DNA of 64,000 bases, from positions 288,770 through 352,769 of the forward strand of contig VZQC01011955.1 of the NCBI GenBank assembly GCA_009823505.1, in the 5' to 3' direction. The notes under the pieces were generated by a model that saw nothing but the letters and a program-made list of their open reading frames with translations, ran no database searches and had not been told where the DNA came from. The DNA is from Rhizomys pruinosus (lineage: Eukaryota > Chordata > Mammalia > Rodentia > Spalacidae). Made by a program: the position numbers and the translations under genes. Below are positions 21,261-30,726 of this stretch, one piece after another. Each line of letters begins with the position of its first letter. Positions within the stretch are counted from its first letter, which is position 1.

Positions 21261-21468
21261 ATCCCTGCCATCTCTGAGAAATATATTGAAGCATTTTCCA
21301 TCCATACAAGAGAACCAGAACCCCATGTAGTCTTTGATTGTCCTATGTGTACCCCCATTGCATTATCCCTGCCATCTCTGAGAAATATATTGAAGCATTT
21401 TCCGTCCATACAAGAGAACCAGAACCCCATGTAGTCTTTGATTTTCCTATGTGTACCCCCATTGCATT
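21261..21468 (+). repeat. Tandem duplication, 104-bp unit x2
   Basis: Units 21261-21364 and 21365-21468 differ at two positions by eye (CCA/CCG and TTG/TTT contexts). It is head-to-tail with no spacer, hence recent. Confidence 0.95.
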
Positions 21469-22104
21469 AATGGCTAGGCAAGGTAATGTGTCTGAAACCG
21501 AGAGCTGATCAATAAACATCAGGAGACATAATTGTAGGAAAGAGGGAGACACTGGAGAATTTCCTCAACAACTCAGGAGTCATATTAACATACCTATTTC
21601 ATTCCCTTATTATTCTGAAATTAAGAAATGAATTCGATGCCCCATTTAACACACGGGAAGGGATGAGAGTGGAAAGCAAGGTCCACCTCTGCTTGGTTCT
21701 CTTCTGAAGACCTGTGGAGCACACTGTCCAGTGGAGTCTTCAGTCTGTGTGTCTTCCCCAGCAGAGTGGCTGTTCTCTGAAGAGAAGAGCCCTCAAGGGC
21801 ATCGTGGCCTCTAGCCCACACTCTCCTACACTTTCAAGAAGAGGGGCTGCACAGAGCAGGCATTGGCAGGTGACCCACACTTTTCATTGATGCCTTCTAT
21901 AGCCTTCGTGTTCAGTTGACCGTGGATGAAAAGTGTGCAGATGGGAACAGTGACTGCTTTGAGATACAGTGTGCAAATCAGCATTGCTCAACTTCAAGTT
22001 TATCTAATAAAAACAAGTGACCATTTTCTGTACACTGGAAGAGCTCAGAGAGGCTTGATGGAGAGCGTCAGAGGATAGGAATCCGTCATCATCATCCTAG
22101 GATA
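21469..22104. other. Unassigned unique sequence
   Basis: No repeat or gene was recognised. Confidence 0.3.
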
Positions 22105-22195
22105 AGGACCATTGTAATTACTGTTGCACTTACTGTGTTCCAGGCACAGTGTTAAGTACTGCCCACAGCATACCGCATTTAATTGCCTAATATCC
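22105..22195 (-). mobile_element. MIR-like fragment
   Basis: CACTTACTGTGTTCCAGGCA, CAGTGTTAAGTACT and CGCATTTAATTGCC resemble the MIR 3' region. Confidence 0.5.
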
Positions 22196-22205
22196 TTTTA
22201 AAAAA

Positions 22206-22430
22206 TTTGTTTTTTGATTTTTAAATTTTTGTTTTAATTTTATTTTTTATGTGTATGAATGTACTGTTTGCATGCAGGTTTGTGCACCCGTGTTGTGCAA
22301 TGCCGTGGAGGTCAGAAGAGGGCATCAGATTCCCCTGGAACTGGAGTTAAAGACGGTTCTCAGCCGCCATGTGGGTGCTGGGGATCGAACCCGGGTCCTC
22401 TGCAAGAGCAGTTGGCACTCTTTTTTTTTT
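22206..22430 (-). mobile_element. B2 SINE, short form, antisense, 5' end missing
   Basis: The body is standard but stops at GTTGGCACTC, before the usual TTAACCGCTAGGCC end. A pure T run follows. Confidence 0.85.
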
Positions 22431-22658
22431 TTTTCTATTTCTGTATGTGTATGAATGTACTGTCTGCATGCAAGTTTGTGCACCCGTGACGTGCAATGCC
22501 GCGGAGGTCAGAAGAGAGTCTCGGATTCCCCTGGAACTGGAGTTCTCCTGGAATTGGAGTTTCAGACGGTTCTCAGCCACCATGTGGATGCGGGGTCGAA
22601 CCCGGGTCCTCTGTAAGAGCGGTCGGCGCTCTTAACCGCTAGGCCATCTCTCCAGCCC
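22431..22658 (-). mobile_element. Young B2 SINE, long form, antisense
   Basis: It begins with the reversed A tail (T run) and carries the 17-bp duplication. It ends ATCTCTCCAGCCCC against an older B2. Confidence 0.9.
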
Positions 22659-22885
22659 CGATTTATTTATTTTTATTTTATGTGTGTGAGTGTTATACCT
22701 GCAAGTTTGTAAGTGCACCCATGCATGCAATGCCCATGGAGGTTGAAGGCTGGAAGATGGTCAGATCCCCTGGAACTGGAGCTACTGATAGTTGTTAGCT
22801 GCCATGTGGGTGCTGGAAACCAAACCCAGGTCCTCTGCAAGAACAAACAGTGCTCTTAACTAGTGAGCCATCTCTCTAGGCTAAC
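22659..22885 (-). mobile_element. Older B2/B3 SINE, antisense
   Basis: Diverged body with TTATTTTATGTGTGTGAGTG at one end and GAGCCATCTCTCTAGGC at the other. It is the third B2 of a head-to-tail cluster. Confidence 0.75.
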
Positions 22886-23369
22886 TAACATCTTTTTTTT
22901 TTTTTTTTTTAGATAAAATAAGAGTTAGTATGACTTGTGGATAGATCTTAACTCGCTTGCTTCTTGTAACGCTTTATTCAAGAGTAGCTTTCTTTACGAC
23001 ACTTCTCCTGGCTACTTCTCACTCTTATAACTTGTCTGTTTTTATGGCCCTTGCCACTTCAAACATATTTTCTCATTTACTTAATGATTAGGTATGTTGC
23101 TTGACTTTCCTCCTCTCAAATTAGAATGTTCATTCTTTGAGGAGGAAGGTTTTGGCGTGTCTTGTTTGGAACAGACTCTGGCTCACAATAGTTACTCAAT
23201 ACATTTGAATGAAGAGAATGATACAGGAAGACACTCAGTGCCCTCCTTTGGTTTCCACACATGTGCGCTCACGTGTACAACACCCACATGCTTATACCAC
23301 ACACACCCATACACACACTCCACTAAAACAAACCAAACCAAACAGAGACAGTGAAAAGTTACTGGACTT
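22886..23369. other. Unassigned unique sequence
   Basis: A T run near 22893 and a CA-rich patch near 23290 are seen. Overlapping 84-86-aa open frames look like chance. Confidence 0.3.
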
Positions 23370-23437
23370 GCTCTCACATCCACATCCCCTCCCAGTGGTA
23401 TTTGCTCTCACATCCACATCCCCTCCCAGAGGTATTC
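23370..23437 (+). repeat. Tandem duplication, 34-bp unit x2
   Basis: Units 23370-23403 and 23404-23437 begin GCTCTCACATCCACATCCCC and differ at three positions or fewer. Confidence 0.9.
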
Positions 23438-23535
23438 CCTTACTAAAACCCACTAAGCAGTGAGGCAGGAGGATCACGAGCGCTGAGATAGTTTGGGCTA
23501 CTTAGGGAGCCACTGTTCTCCCCCAAACCAAACAA

Positions 23536-23640
23536 ACTGGGTGTTGTGACTATGCCTGTGCCTATAATTCCAGCAGTTGGGGAGCTGAGGTAGGAGGATC
23601 ACAGCAAGTTCAAGGACAGACTGTTCTGGTCTTAAAGTAG
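23536..23640 (+). mobile_element. Old B1-related SINE
   Basis: AGCAGTTGGGGAGCTGAGGT and GAGGATCACAGCAAGTTCAAG, a diverged B1/PB1-like body. Confidence 0.6.
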
Positions 23641-24016
23641 ATTTGAATGCAAAGCTCCGAGGATGCTCATGCCTGGATGACTTTGCCTTCTCCCACCCTA
23701 GCATACCATCAAGGCGTGGCAGTAACAAGAGCGAGTCAGATCTGTCCATATGGGAGCATCCCCCCTTGATAGCCGACCCATTTGTTTGAAGTTTCTAAGG
23801 CTTGCTCAGGTCTCATGGATAACTTTGTGTCTTCTCAGTGTCTGTTTAATCTTGGATGAAGTTCTATGTGTTATCAGTGTCCTGCAGGGCCAATTAAGTC
23901 TTCATCAAGTAAAGACCTTATCTATGTGCGATATGCTCCCATCAATTACTTTTTGCCAGGATATTTTTTGGGGGGTGAATAAAGTCTTTAGGTTCTTAAG
24001 CATTCTTTTCTTTCTT
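23641..24016. other. Unassigned sequence
   Basis: It contains a roughly 45-bp block (about 23720-23765) repeated near 24739-25095; otherwise nothing recognised. Confidence 0.3.
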
Positions 24017-24027
24017 TCTTTTTAATT

Positions 24028-24281
24028 AATTAATTTATTTATTTTTAAAATTTTATTTATTTCTGTATGTGTATGAATGTGCTGTCTGCATGCAGGTCTG
24101 TGCACCCGTGTCGTGCAATGCCGCAGAGGACAGAAGAGGGTGTCGGATTCCCCTGGACTGGAGTTCTCCTGGAATTGGAGTTTCAGACGGTTCTCAGACG
24201 CCATGTGGGTGCTAGGGATCGAACCCGGGTCCTCTGTAAGAGCGGTCGGCACTCTTAACGGCTAGGCCATCTCTCCAGCCC
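24028..24281 (-). mobile_element. Young B2 SINE, long form, antisense
   Basis: It has the 17-bp duplication. The TSD TCTTTTTAATT is at 24017-24027 and 24282-24292. Confidence 0.9.
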
Positions 24282-24292
24282 TCTTTTTAATT

Positions 24293-24508
24293 TATTTTTA
24301 TTTTATGTTTATGTGTGTTTTGCCTGTCTGTGTTTAAGTGCACTACATATGTATAATGCCCAAGGAGGCCAGAAGATGGCATAGGAGTCTCTCAAACTGG
24401 AATTACCAATGGTTGTTAGCCATCATGTGGGTGTTGGGAAGTGAACTCAGGTTCTCTACAACAGTAGCCAGTGCCTTTAACCACTGAGCCCATCAGATAC
24501 TCCAGTCC
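24293..24508 (-). mobile_element. Older B2/B3 SINE, antisense
   Basis: Diverged reversed B2 body. The young B2 inserted in its tail. Confidence 0.75.
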
Positions 24509-24565
24509 CCATCAGACACTCTTCCAAACCCTGTATTTCACGGGTGTTAGAAATATTTTGATGGG

Positions 24566-24640
24566 CTGAAAGGTGTAGCTCAGTGGTAGAACATTTGTGC
24601 AGCATATCCAAAGTCCTTGATTCAATTTCCAGCACCACAA
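24566..24640 (+). mobile_element. ID SINE
   Basis: GGTGTAGCTCAGTGGTAGAA, then CAATTTCCAGCACCACAAAA: a tRNA-Ala-like ID core. Confidence 0.75.
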
Positions 24641-24700
24641 AATGTGTGTGTGTCTGTGTGTAGACAGAGAGAGAGAGCGAAGAGAGAGAGAGAGAGAAGG
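24641..24700 (+). repeat. (GT)n/(GA)n simple repeat
   Basis: Short GT then GA blocks after the ID tail. Confidence 0.85.
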
Positions 24701-24761
24701 TAGGAGAAATAGACTCACACTCTACACACCCTCAAGTATGGCAGTAAGAAGAGCAAGTCAA

Positions 24762-25060
24762 GGGGCTGGAGAGATGTCCTAGCAGTTAAGAGCGCCGACT
24801 GCTCTTGCAGAGGACCCGGGTTCGATCCCCAGCACCCACCTGGCGGCCAAGAACCGTCTGAAACTCCAATTCAAGGAGAACTCCAGTTCCAGGGGAATCC
24901 GACGCCCACTTCTGACCTCCGCAGCATTGCGCGACACGGGTGCACAGACTTGCATGCAGACAGTACATTCAAACACATACAGAAATAAATAAAATTAATT
25001 AAAAAAAATAAAAAAAAAGAAATAAATAAAATTAATAGAATAAAAAAAATTAAAAAAAAA
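24762..25060 (+). mobile_element. Young B2 SINE, long form, with long A-rich tail
   Basis: It has the 17-bp duplication and an expanded AAATAAAATTAA tail. The 16-bp TSD AAGAAGAGCAAGTCAA is at 24746-24761 and 25061-25076. Confidence 0.93.
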
Positions 25061-25250
25061 AAGAAGAGCAAGTCAAATCTTCACATGTGGAAGCATCCCC
25101 TATGTTCTCAAGGGTGAAGGAAGGAGAGGTATGAAATTGCCTATGGCAGACTCAGAAGAAGCACACTTTGGCCATACAGGAGGAATATCAACCTAAGGCG
25201 GTCTCTCCTAAGTGTCTGGGATGCAGCTGTGAGAGATAAAAAATAAAGTT

Positions 25251-25512
25251 ACCAGGCGTGGTGGTGCAGGCCTTTAATCCTAGCACTTGGTGGTGGGGTG
25301 GGGGTGGGGTAGGGAGGGGAACACAGGTCTAGATTTGATTAGTAACATAATATTATACCATATATATAAAATAAATAAATTTTAAAAAATCCTAGCACTT
25401 GGGAGGCAGAAGCAGGCGGATCTTTGTGAGTTCAAGGCCAATGTGGTCTACAGAGTGAGTTCCAGACAGCTGGGGCTACAGGGAGATCCTGTCTCAAAAA
25501 GACAAAAAAAGT
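25251..25512 (+). mobile_element. B1 SINE interrupted by a short LINE-1 tail insertion
   Basis: The B1 head (CCAGGCGTGGTGGTGCAGG) stops at CTAGCACTTGG and resumes at 25388 from the duplicated site, then continues to GATCCTGTCTCAAAAAGAC. Confidence 0.88.
25291..25387 (+). mobile_element. 5'-truncated LINE-1 3' end (97 bp) inside a B1
   Basis: The G-rich GGTGGGGTGGGGG start, GTCTAGATTTGATTAGTAAC and an A-rich tail match the last part of the L1 3' UTR seen at 34505-34620. The 15-bp TSD AATCCTAGCACTTGG is at 25276-25290 and 25388-25402. Confidence 0.85.
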
Positions 25513-25555
25513 CAATTAATAATAATAATAAAAAAATAATAATAATAATAAAGCA
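25513..25555 (+). repeat. (AAT)n simple repeat
   Basis: TAATAATAATA blocks follow the B1 tail. Confidence 0.85.
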
Positions 25556-25628
25556 AGGTGCTCTGCAAGCTAACAAGTAAGTAGGGCTGTGGCCTAGAGA
25601 CTGGCCAAGATTAGGAAACGTTCAGCGG

Positions 25629-25826
25629 GGGCTGGAGAGAGCTCTATCAAGAGCAGTGGCTACTCTCCCAGAGGACCCAGATTTAGTTCTCAGCACCTGC
25701 GTGGTGGCTAACAACTCTCTGTAGCTCCAGTTCCAGAGGATCCAATACCTTCTTCTGGGTCTGTGAGCATTATGTGAACAAGTGCACTTATATACATGCA
25801 GACAAATACTCATACACATTTTTTTT
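25629..25826 (+). mobile_element. B2/B3 SINE, older
   Basis: GGGGCTGGAGAGAGCTC head and ACATGCAGACAAATACTCATACACAT tail in diverged form. Confidence 0.75.
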
Positions 25827-25948
25827 AGAAAGAAATACTCAGCAGATGCAGAGGCTGAGTTCCACCTGCAAGGAAGAACTTGCTAATGCATATATCATAG
25901 TGAAGAAGAAAACCACTTTTTTCCATTTGAACTACAAACTCAAATACA

Positions 25949-26089
25949 CCAGGTGTGGTGGCGCACGCCTTAAATCCTAGCACTTGGGAAGTGGACGCAG
26001 GCGGATCTCTGGGAGTTCAAGGCCAGGCTTGTCTTCATAGAGAGCTCCAGATCAGCTGGGACTAAAGGGAGACTCTGTCTCAAAAAGAC

Positions 26090-26121
<32 letters not shown>

Positions 26122-26128
26122 AACAACC
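25949..26128 (+). mobile_element. B1 SINE
   Basis: CACCAGGTGTGGTGGCGCACGC to CTGTCTCAAAAAGAC with an (AAAAC)n tail. Confidence 0.88.
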
Positions 26129-26205
26129 TAAAACCCTCAAGTATATAAAAAAAAACCAAGTTAAGAAAATGCAACCTCTAAAAACCTTCTGAACTATAAA
26201 TTTTA

Positions 26206-26379
26206 TTTTATTTTTTATTTTATTTATTTATTTTTGGTCTTTTCGAGACAGGGTCTCTCTGTAGCCCCATCTGTCCTGGAACTCACTCTGTAGACCAGGC
26301 TGGCCTTGAACTCGCAAAGATCCACCTGCCTCTGCCTCCTATGTGCTAGGATTAAAGGCGTGTGCCACCACACCTGGCG
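26206..26379 (-). mobile_element. B1 SINE, antisense
   Basis: T-rich start, complete body. The TSD TGAACTATAAATTTTA (one mismatch) is at 26190-26205 and 26380-26395. Confidence 0.9.
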
Positions 26380-26395
26380 TGAACTACAAATTTTA

Positions 26396-27207
26396 AAACA
26401 GCATATAAATGGAATTGCATTTGTGTGATTAGAAAATGACTTATTAATGGCTTTCCTGTGAGTCCCTGCTTAACTGACTAATTTTTGTTGTGTTTCATTG
26501 GCAAAACAATGACTTTGAGGCATGCCTTTAGTGTGTCATGCTAAAATAGTCACTGTTACTCTGTGGCTCCATATGGAACATGGGAGATCAAGATATTAAG
26601 TACACAGCCTTAGCCTTTGTGTAAAACCTATCTGTCTGCTATTGTACTCACTCCTGTACTAAGGTGGCATCCTAATATTGAGGTTTATTTGTTCTGTTGC
26701 ATCATGTTCTAATAAGTCTTAGAAATAAAAATAGTTTTTTAGCTCTGGTTCAGAGACTTTCTTCCCCCAGAGCTGGTTTTACAATAATACATAGCTTACT
26801 ATGAAATCTAGCATACTGAATGCAGTGACTTCCAAAGTGGATTAGGTTTGCTGTGCTGTCGGCATTTCCAGGGCATTAGTTACAGTACATTGCATTAGCT
26901 TTACCAGTCTCTTCTCTAGTAATGAAAGGCATAGAAAGATCACCCACTTGAATAGAAGAGGATAATACCGCTAAGTGTGATGGAAACGATAATTGAAAGC
27001 CAAAAGCAGTCCCATTGTAAAGGATCAATGAAGCATTCTCTAGTTCCCTTAGAACAGGCAAGTATAGGAATCTGAGAGCTGACAAGCCCAAGAGCTCTGT
27101 TCAAGCTGGTGACAATAACAATAATGATGACAATAATGATCATAATTGTACAGCTCTTGCCTTTTGCCACCTCTTCCTTTCTCTATGGGCCTTAGATGAA
27201 GTCTTTA

Positions 27208-27210
<3 letters not shown>
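26396..27210. other. Unassigned unique sequence
   Basis: About 0.8 kb without repeats or recognisable genes. A short (AATG/ACA)n patch lies near 27112. Confidence 0.35.
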
Positions 27211-27244
<34 letters not shown>

Positions 27245-27253
27245 GTGTGTATG
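27211..27253 (+). repeat. (GT)n microsatellite
   Basis: A GT run with single C and A interruptions. Confidence 0.93.
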
Positions 27254-27286
27254 TGAAAAGTTACTGAAATGATCATTAGATTTCTT

Positions 27287-27529
27287 TTTTAAAAATTTCT
27301 TATTTACTTCTGTATGTGTATGAATGTACTGTCTGCATGTAGGTTTGTGCACCCGTGTTGTGCAATGCTGTCAAGATCAGAAGAGGGTGTCGGATTCCCC
27401 TGGAACTGGAGTTCTCCTGGAATTGGAGTTTCAGATGGTTCTCAGCCGCCATGTGGGTGCTGGGGATTGAACCCAGGTCCTCTGTAAGAGCGGTCGGCAC
27501 TCTTAACCGCTAGGCCATCTCTCCAGCCC
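27287..27529 (-). mobile_element. Young B2 SINE, long form, antisense
   Basis: It has the 17-bp duplication. The 17-bp TSD TGATCATTAGATTTCTT is at 27270-27286 and 27530-27546. Confidence 0.93.
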
Positions 27530-27711
27530 TGATCATTAGATTTCTTATAAGCAGCATGCATGGCATTGTGTGTGGTAAAGGCAGGTTTTTACTGGTCGCT
27601 ATGGTGTGTGTATTAAGTGTCCTTGCAGACAGACATACCATGTTGCCCTAGAGATAAATACACGATGCTTGTATACATGTCAGGCATCAACATGATAGGT
27701 CAGTGGATGCG

Positions 27712-28235
27712 ACACTTTCCTAGCATTGACTATGTGGTAGGGACTGAGATAAGGGCTTCATGTATATTATCTTATTTGTCTCTTACAACAAGCCTTAGAT
27801 ATAGGCTTTTCTTTTTACATTTATTTTTTATTTTTTAAATTTTTTAGTTTTTATTTTTGTTTGGTCTTTTTGAGACAGGGTCTCCCTTTAGTCCCAGCTG
27901 GCCTGGAACTCACTATGTAGACTAGGCTGGCCTTGAACTCACAGAGATCCACCTGCCTGTGCCTCCCAAGTGCTGGGATTAAAGGTGAGCACCACCATAC
28001 CTGGCCTAAGATGGTTCTTAGCCTCCATGTGGGTGCTGGGATTTGAACCCCAGTCCTCTGCAAGAGCAGTCAATGCTCTTAACCACTGAGCCATCTCTCC
28101 AACCCCAGATATAGGCATTTTTATTATCAGTCTATCTTTCACATGAGTTAACTGAGCCATCAGTTAACTTGCTCGTAAGTACTGGACCCAGGCATTGAAC
28201 TCAGATATTCTAATTCTAGAATCTCTATGCTTCAT
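27712..28235 (-). mobile_element. MIR split by a composite SINE
   Basis: The MIR-like piece at 27712-27810 (GACTATGTGGTAGGGACTGA, TCTTACAACAAGCC) continues at 28107-28235 (CACATGAGTTAACTGAG, GGACCCAGGCATTGAACTCAG). The inserted unit lies between. Confidence 0.65.
27811..28106 (-). mobile_element. Composite SINE: 5' half of B2 fused to B1
   Basis: On the - strand a B2 head (GGGGTTGGAGAGATGG to GGCTAAGAACCATCTT, about 95 nt) runs directly into a complete B1 (AGGCCAGGTATGGTGGTG) with one A-rich tail. The B2 3' half is absent. A TSD AGATATAGGC plus T-rich bases (27797-27810 and 28107-28119) encloses the whole unit. The junction matches the element at 57456-57730. Confidence 0.82.
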
Positions 28236-28669
28236 AGCTACTCACTCACCCTCCTGTCAGTGAGAAAATCATGAACATTATGAGCTCAGGATACTTGGAA
28301 AGTGCCTATAAATGTTAAGAATCTGCACTTGTGCCTGCCAGCCTTGAAGACTCACGTGTCTGGGAGTATGTTGGCTTGTACCATATTTACATATATCTCA
28401 AACAGGTAATGCAATGGATATTACAATTTCCTTTGGTATTTTACACAGGCAAGTACAGTAAGTGTGGAATACAGGCATACAGAAAGCATACCTGCTTGAC
28501 TGGGAAACCAAAATGTCATCTTTTAACTCCTACTAAATGTGATGAAGAAGGTAATTGGATGGCAAAACGTGCTCCCATTGTAAGTGAACAATGATTCTTC
28601 ACATCTTAGTGGGAGTGGCTGACATTAAAGACTAGCCTGGCTCCAAGCTGGAGGAGGCAGCTGAGCATG
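28236..28669. other. Unassigned unique sequence
   Basis: An 87-aa + frame (28331-28594) has no recognisable domain. Nothing else was seen. Confidence 0.3.
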
Positions 28670-28850
28670 GATAGCCTAAACTCTGAAGTCAGATTATCTG
28701 GAATGAATTGCAGCCTAGCTGCTGACTAGTTGTGTGTCTTTAGATGACCTTTCCAAGCCTAATGGAAAGAACCACTAATGATGGTCCTGGACTGATTTTA
28801 GGATGATTGAGATGGTGCCTGGTACATAGTAAGTGTGCAGTAAATGTTAA
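28670..28850 (+). mobile_element. MIR
   Basis: CTGAAGTCAGATTATCTGG, TGACTAGTTGTGTGTCTTTA and GCCTGGTACATAGTAAGTG follow MIR order. Confidence 0.65.
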
Positions 28851-28916
28851 CTAGTCTTGCTGCAACTGTATTTGTTTTTATTTTCATTGTGTGAGCGTAT
28901 AAAGTAAGGGTTCCAA

Positions 28917-29025
28917 GCTGAGCATCATGGCGCATGCCTTTAGGCCCATCACTCATGAGGCATAGGCAGGTGGATCTCTGTGAGACCAGACTAGTCTATA
29001 TAGTGAGACCCTATCTCAAAAAAAA
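28917..29025 (+). mobile_element. B1 SINE, diverged and shortened
   Basis: GCTGAGCATCATGGCGCATGC, GGTGGATCTCTGTGAGACC and GACCCTATCTCAAAAAAA. Confidence 0.75.
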
Positions 29026-29057
29026 GTACTGAAAAGAAGAGAAAGAAAAGAAAAAAG

Positions 29058-29204
29058 AGAAGCTGTGTGTGGTATATGCCTTTAGTCCCAGCAATAGGAA
29101 GGTTAGGCAGGCGGGTCTCTGTGAGTTCAAGCCCAGCCTGGTCTATACATAGCGAGTTCCAGGACAGATGAAGCTACAGAGAGACCCTGTCTCAAAAAAA
29201 AAAA
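29058..29204 (+). mobile_element. B1 SINE
   Basis: AGAGAAGCTGTGTGTGG to CCCTGTCTCAAAAAAAAAA. Its tail abuts the left arm of an inverted repeat. Confidence 0.8.
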
Positions 29205-29269
29205 TTAAATTAGATTAATACCCAAAGTAGGATGTGAAAGTAAAAGGGGGCTGTAGGAAGAGGAGAAAA

Positions 29270-29500
29270 GGCTAAGGGGGAGGGAGGGAGGGAGGGGAGG
29301 AGGGAGGAGGGAGGGAGGGAGGAGGGAAGGGAGGAGAGGAAACAAGAGAGGCAGTAGAATATGTGTAACATGAAATCAGGAGGAGGGAGTGTTTGAGGGA
29401 AGAAGGAGACCAGCAAGGAGAGGAAGAAGGACAGCACAGGACAAATGAAACCAACTATGACATATGGACATGAACATGTTAGAGTAAAACCTATTACTTC
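29270..29500 (+). mobile_element. Possible LINE-1 3' UTR (Lx-like)
   Basis: A purine-rich tract of GGGA units (29275-29340) is followed by ACAAATGAAACCAACTATGA and GTTAGAGTAAAACCTATTAC, which resemble an old rodent L1 3' end. Tentative. Confidence 0.4.
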
Positions 29501-29502
29501 AG

Positions 29503-29745
29503 GCTAGGGAGATAGCTCATTGAGTAAAGCACTACCTGTGAGTTTGAATCATGAGAACCCACGTGAAGCTGGGTGCTGTAGCATGGGCTTGGAATCCCAG
29601 TGCTTCTACAGCAAGATGGGGGAGTTGGACAGGACAGTCACTGGCATCTCCTGGGCCGGCTGTTGTATACAGTGGCAGGGACCAGTACTCATAGTTTCCT
29701 GATCTTCATACGCATTCCATGCCTTTCAGTTCTGCACTCATACAC
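29503..29745 (+). mobile_element. Old composite SINE (B4/RSINE type)
   Basis: GGCTAGGGAGATAGCTCATTG head, then ACCCACGTGAAGCTGGGTGC joined to a B1-like half. Confidence 0.55.
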
Positions 29746-29758
29746 ATAAATGTGCAAA

Positions 29759-29850
29759 CCACACACACACACACACACTATATATATATATATATAATAT
29801 ATATATATATAGCACACACACACACACACTTAGACACACACACAGAGAAA
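29759..29850 (+). repeat. (CA)n(TA)n(CA)n compound microsatellite
   Basis: CA blocks flank a TATATA core. Confidence 0.92.
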
Positions 29851-29902
29851 GATGTAATAGTTGAGTCTGGTACTTTTTCTTTTTCTTCTTTTTTTTTTTT
29901 TT

Positions 29903-29903
29903 N
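29903..29903. other. Ambiguous base (N)
   Basis: A single N between a T run and a CCCT repeat marks unreliable sequence. Confidence 1.
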
Positions 29904-30026
29904 CCCTCCCTCCCTCCCTCCCTCCCTCCCTCCCTCCCTCCCTCCCTCCCCCTTAGGCCTCTTTCTCCCTTCCTACAGCCCCCCTTTCTACTTTCACATC
30001 CTACTTTGGGTATTAATCTAATTTAA

Positions 30027-30258
30027 ATGGAAATATCTTTCTGCCCTCATTGTGGGATCTGTGTAGACATGTTCTTCTTTGTGACATTATTACCCTTAGA
30101 AAACAAGCACATTACTGAAAAAGCACTGCTACTTAAGTTTCAATGGAATGAAAAGCCAGTTACTGACAGTGGCTGTAGTTGTGAAGTGGGGCAGAAGGGG
30201 GCACTGTCAGCGAAACAAATGGAGAGGAAGCAGTATGGGGGTTTTGTTTGTTTGTTTT
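30027..30258. other. Unassigned
   Basis: A 77-aa + frame (30027-30260) starts within four bases of the right arm of the inverted repeat. No domain recognised. Confidence 0.3.
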
Positions 30259-30275
30259 AAAACAGAGTCTCTCTT

Positions 30276-30427
30276 GAGCCAGCGTGGTGGCTCATGCCTT
30301 TAATCCTAGCACTTGGGAGGCAGAGGCAGGTGGATCTTTGTGAGTTCAAGGCCAACCTGGTCTACAGAGTGAATTCCAGGACAGCTGGGGCTACAGGGAG
30401 ACCCTGTCTCGAAAAGACCAAAAATAA

Positions 30428-30464
<37 letters not shown>
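30276..30464 (+). mobile_element. B1 SINE inserted at a reused target site
   Basis: GAGCCAGCGTGGTGGCTCATGC to CTGTCTCGAAAAGACC with an (AAAT)n tail. The direct repeat AAAACAGAGTCTC occurs at 30259-30271 and 30465-30477. Confidence 0.9.
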
Positions 30465-30466
<2 letters not shown>

Positions 30467-30479
30467 AACAGAGTCTCAA

Positions 30480-30724
30480 GGGCTGGAGAGATAGCCTAGC
30501 AGTTAAGAGCGCTGACTGCTCTTGCAGAGGACCCGGGTTCGATCACCAGCACCCACATGGCGGCTGAGAACCGTCTGTAACTCCAATTCCAGGAGAACTC
30601 CAGTTCCAGGGGAATCCGATGCCCTCTTCTGACCTCCGTGGCATTGCACGACAGGGGTGCACAGACCTGCATGCAGACAGTCCATTCATACACATAGAAA
30701 ATAAATAAATAAAAATAAATAAAT
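30480..30724 (+). mobile_element. Young B2 SINE, long form, at the same target site
   Basis: It has the 17-bp duplication. It is flanked by the second and third copies of AAAACAGAGTCTC (30465-30477 and 30725-30737). Confidence 0.92.
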
Positions 30725-30726
30725 AA

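Larger units (their letters stand above)
29205..30026. repeat. Inverted repeat with arms about 90-120 bp, right arm abutting an N
   Basis: The left arm 29205-29294 (TTAAATTAGATTAATACCC to the GGGA repeat) reappears reversed at 29904-30026 (CCCT repeat to TATTAATCTAATTTAA) with several small indels. The single N at 29903 is the first base before the right arm. This could be an assembly error or a real inverted copy. Confidence 0.85.

Noticed and set aside
29719..30021. 100-aa open frame across the N
   Set aside because: It reads through CA/TA repeats, a T run, an N and a CCCT repeat; not a gene.
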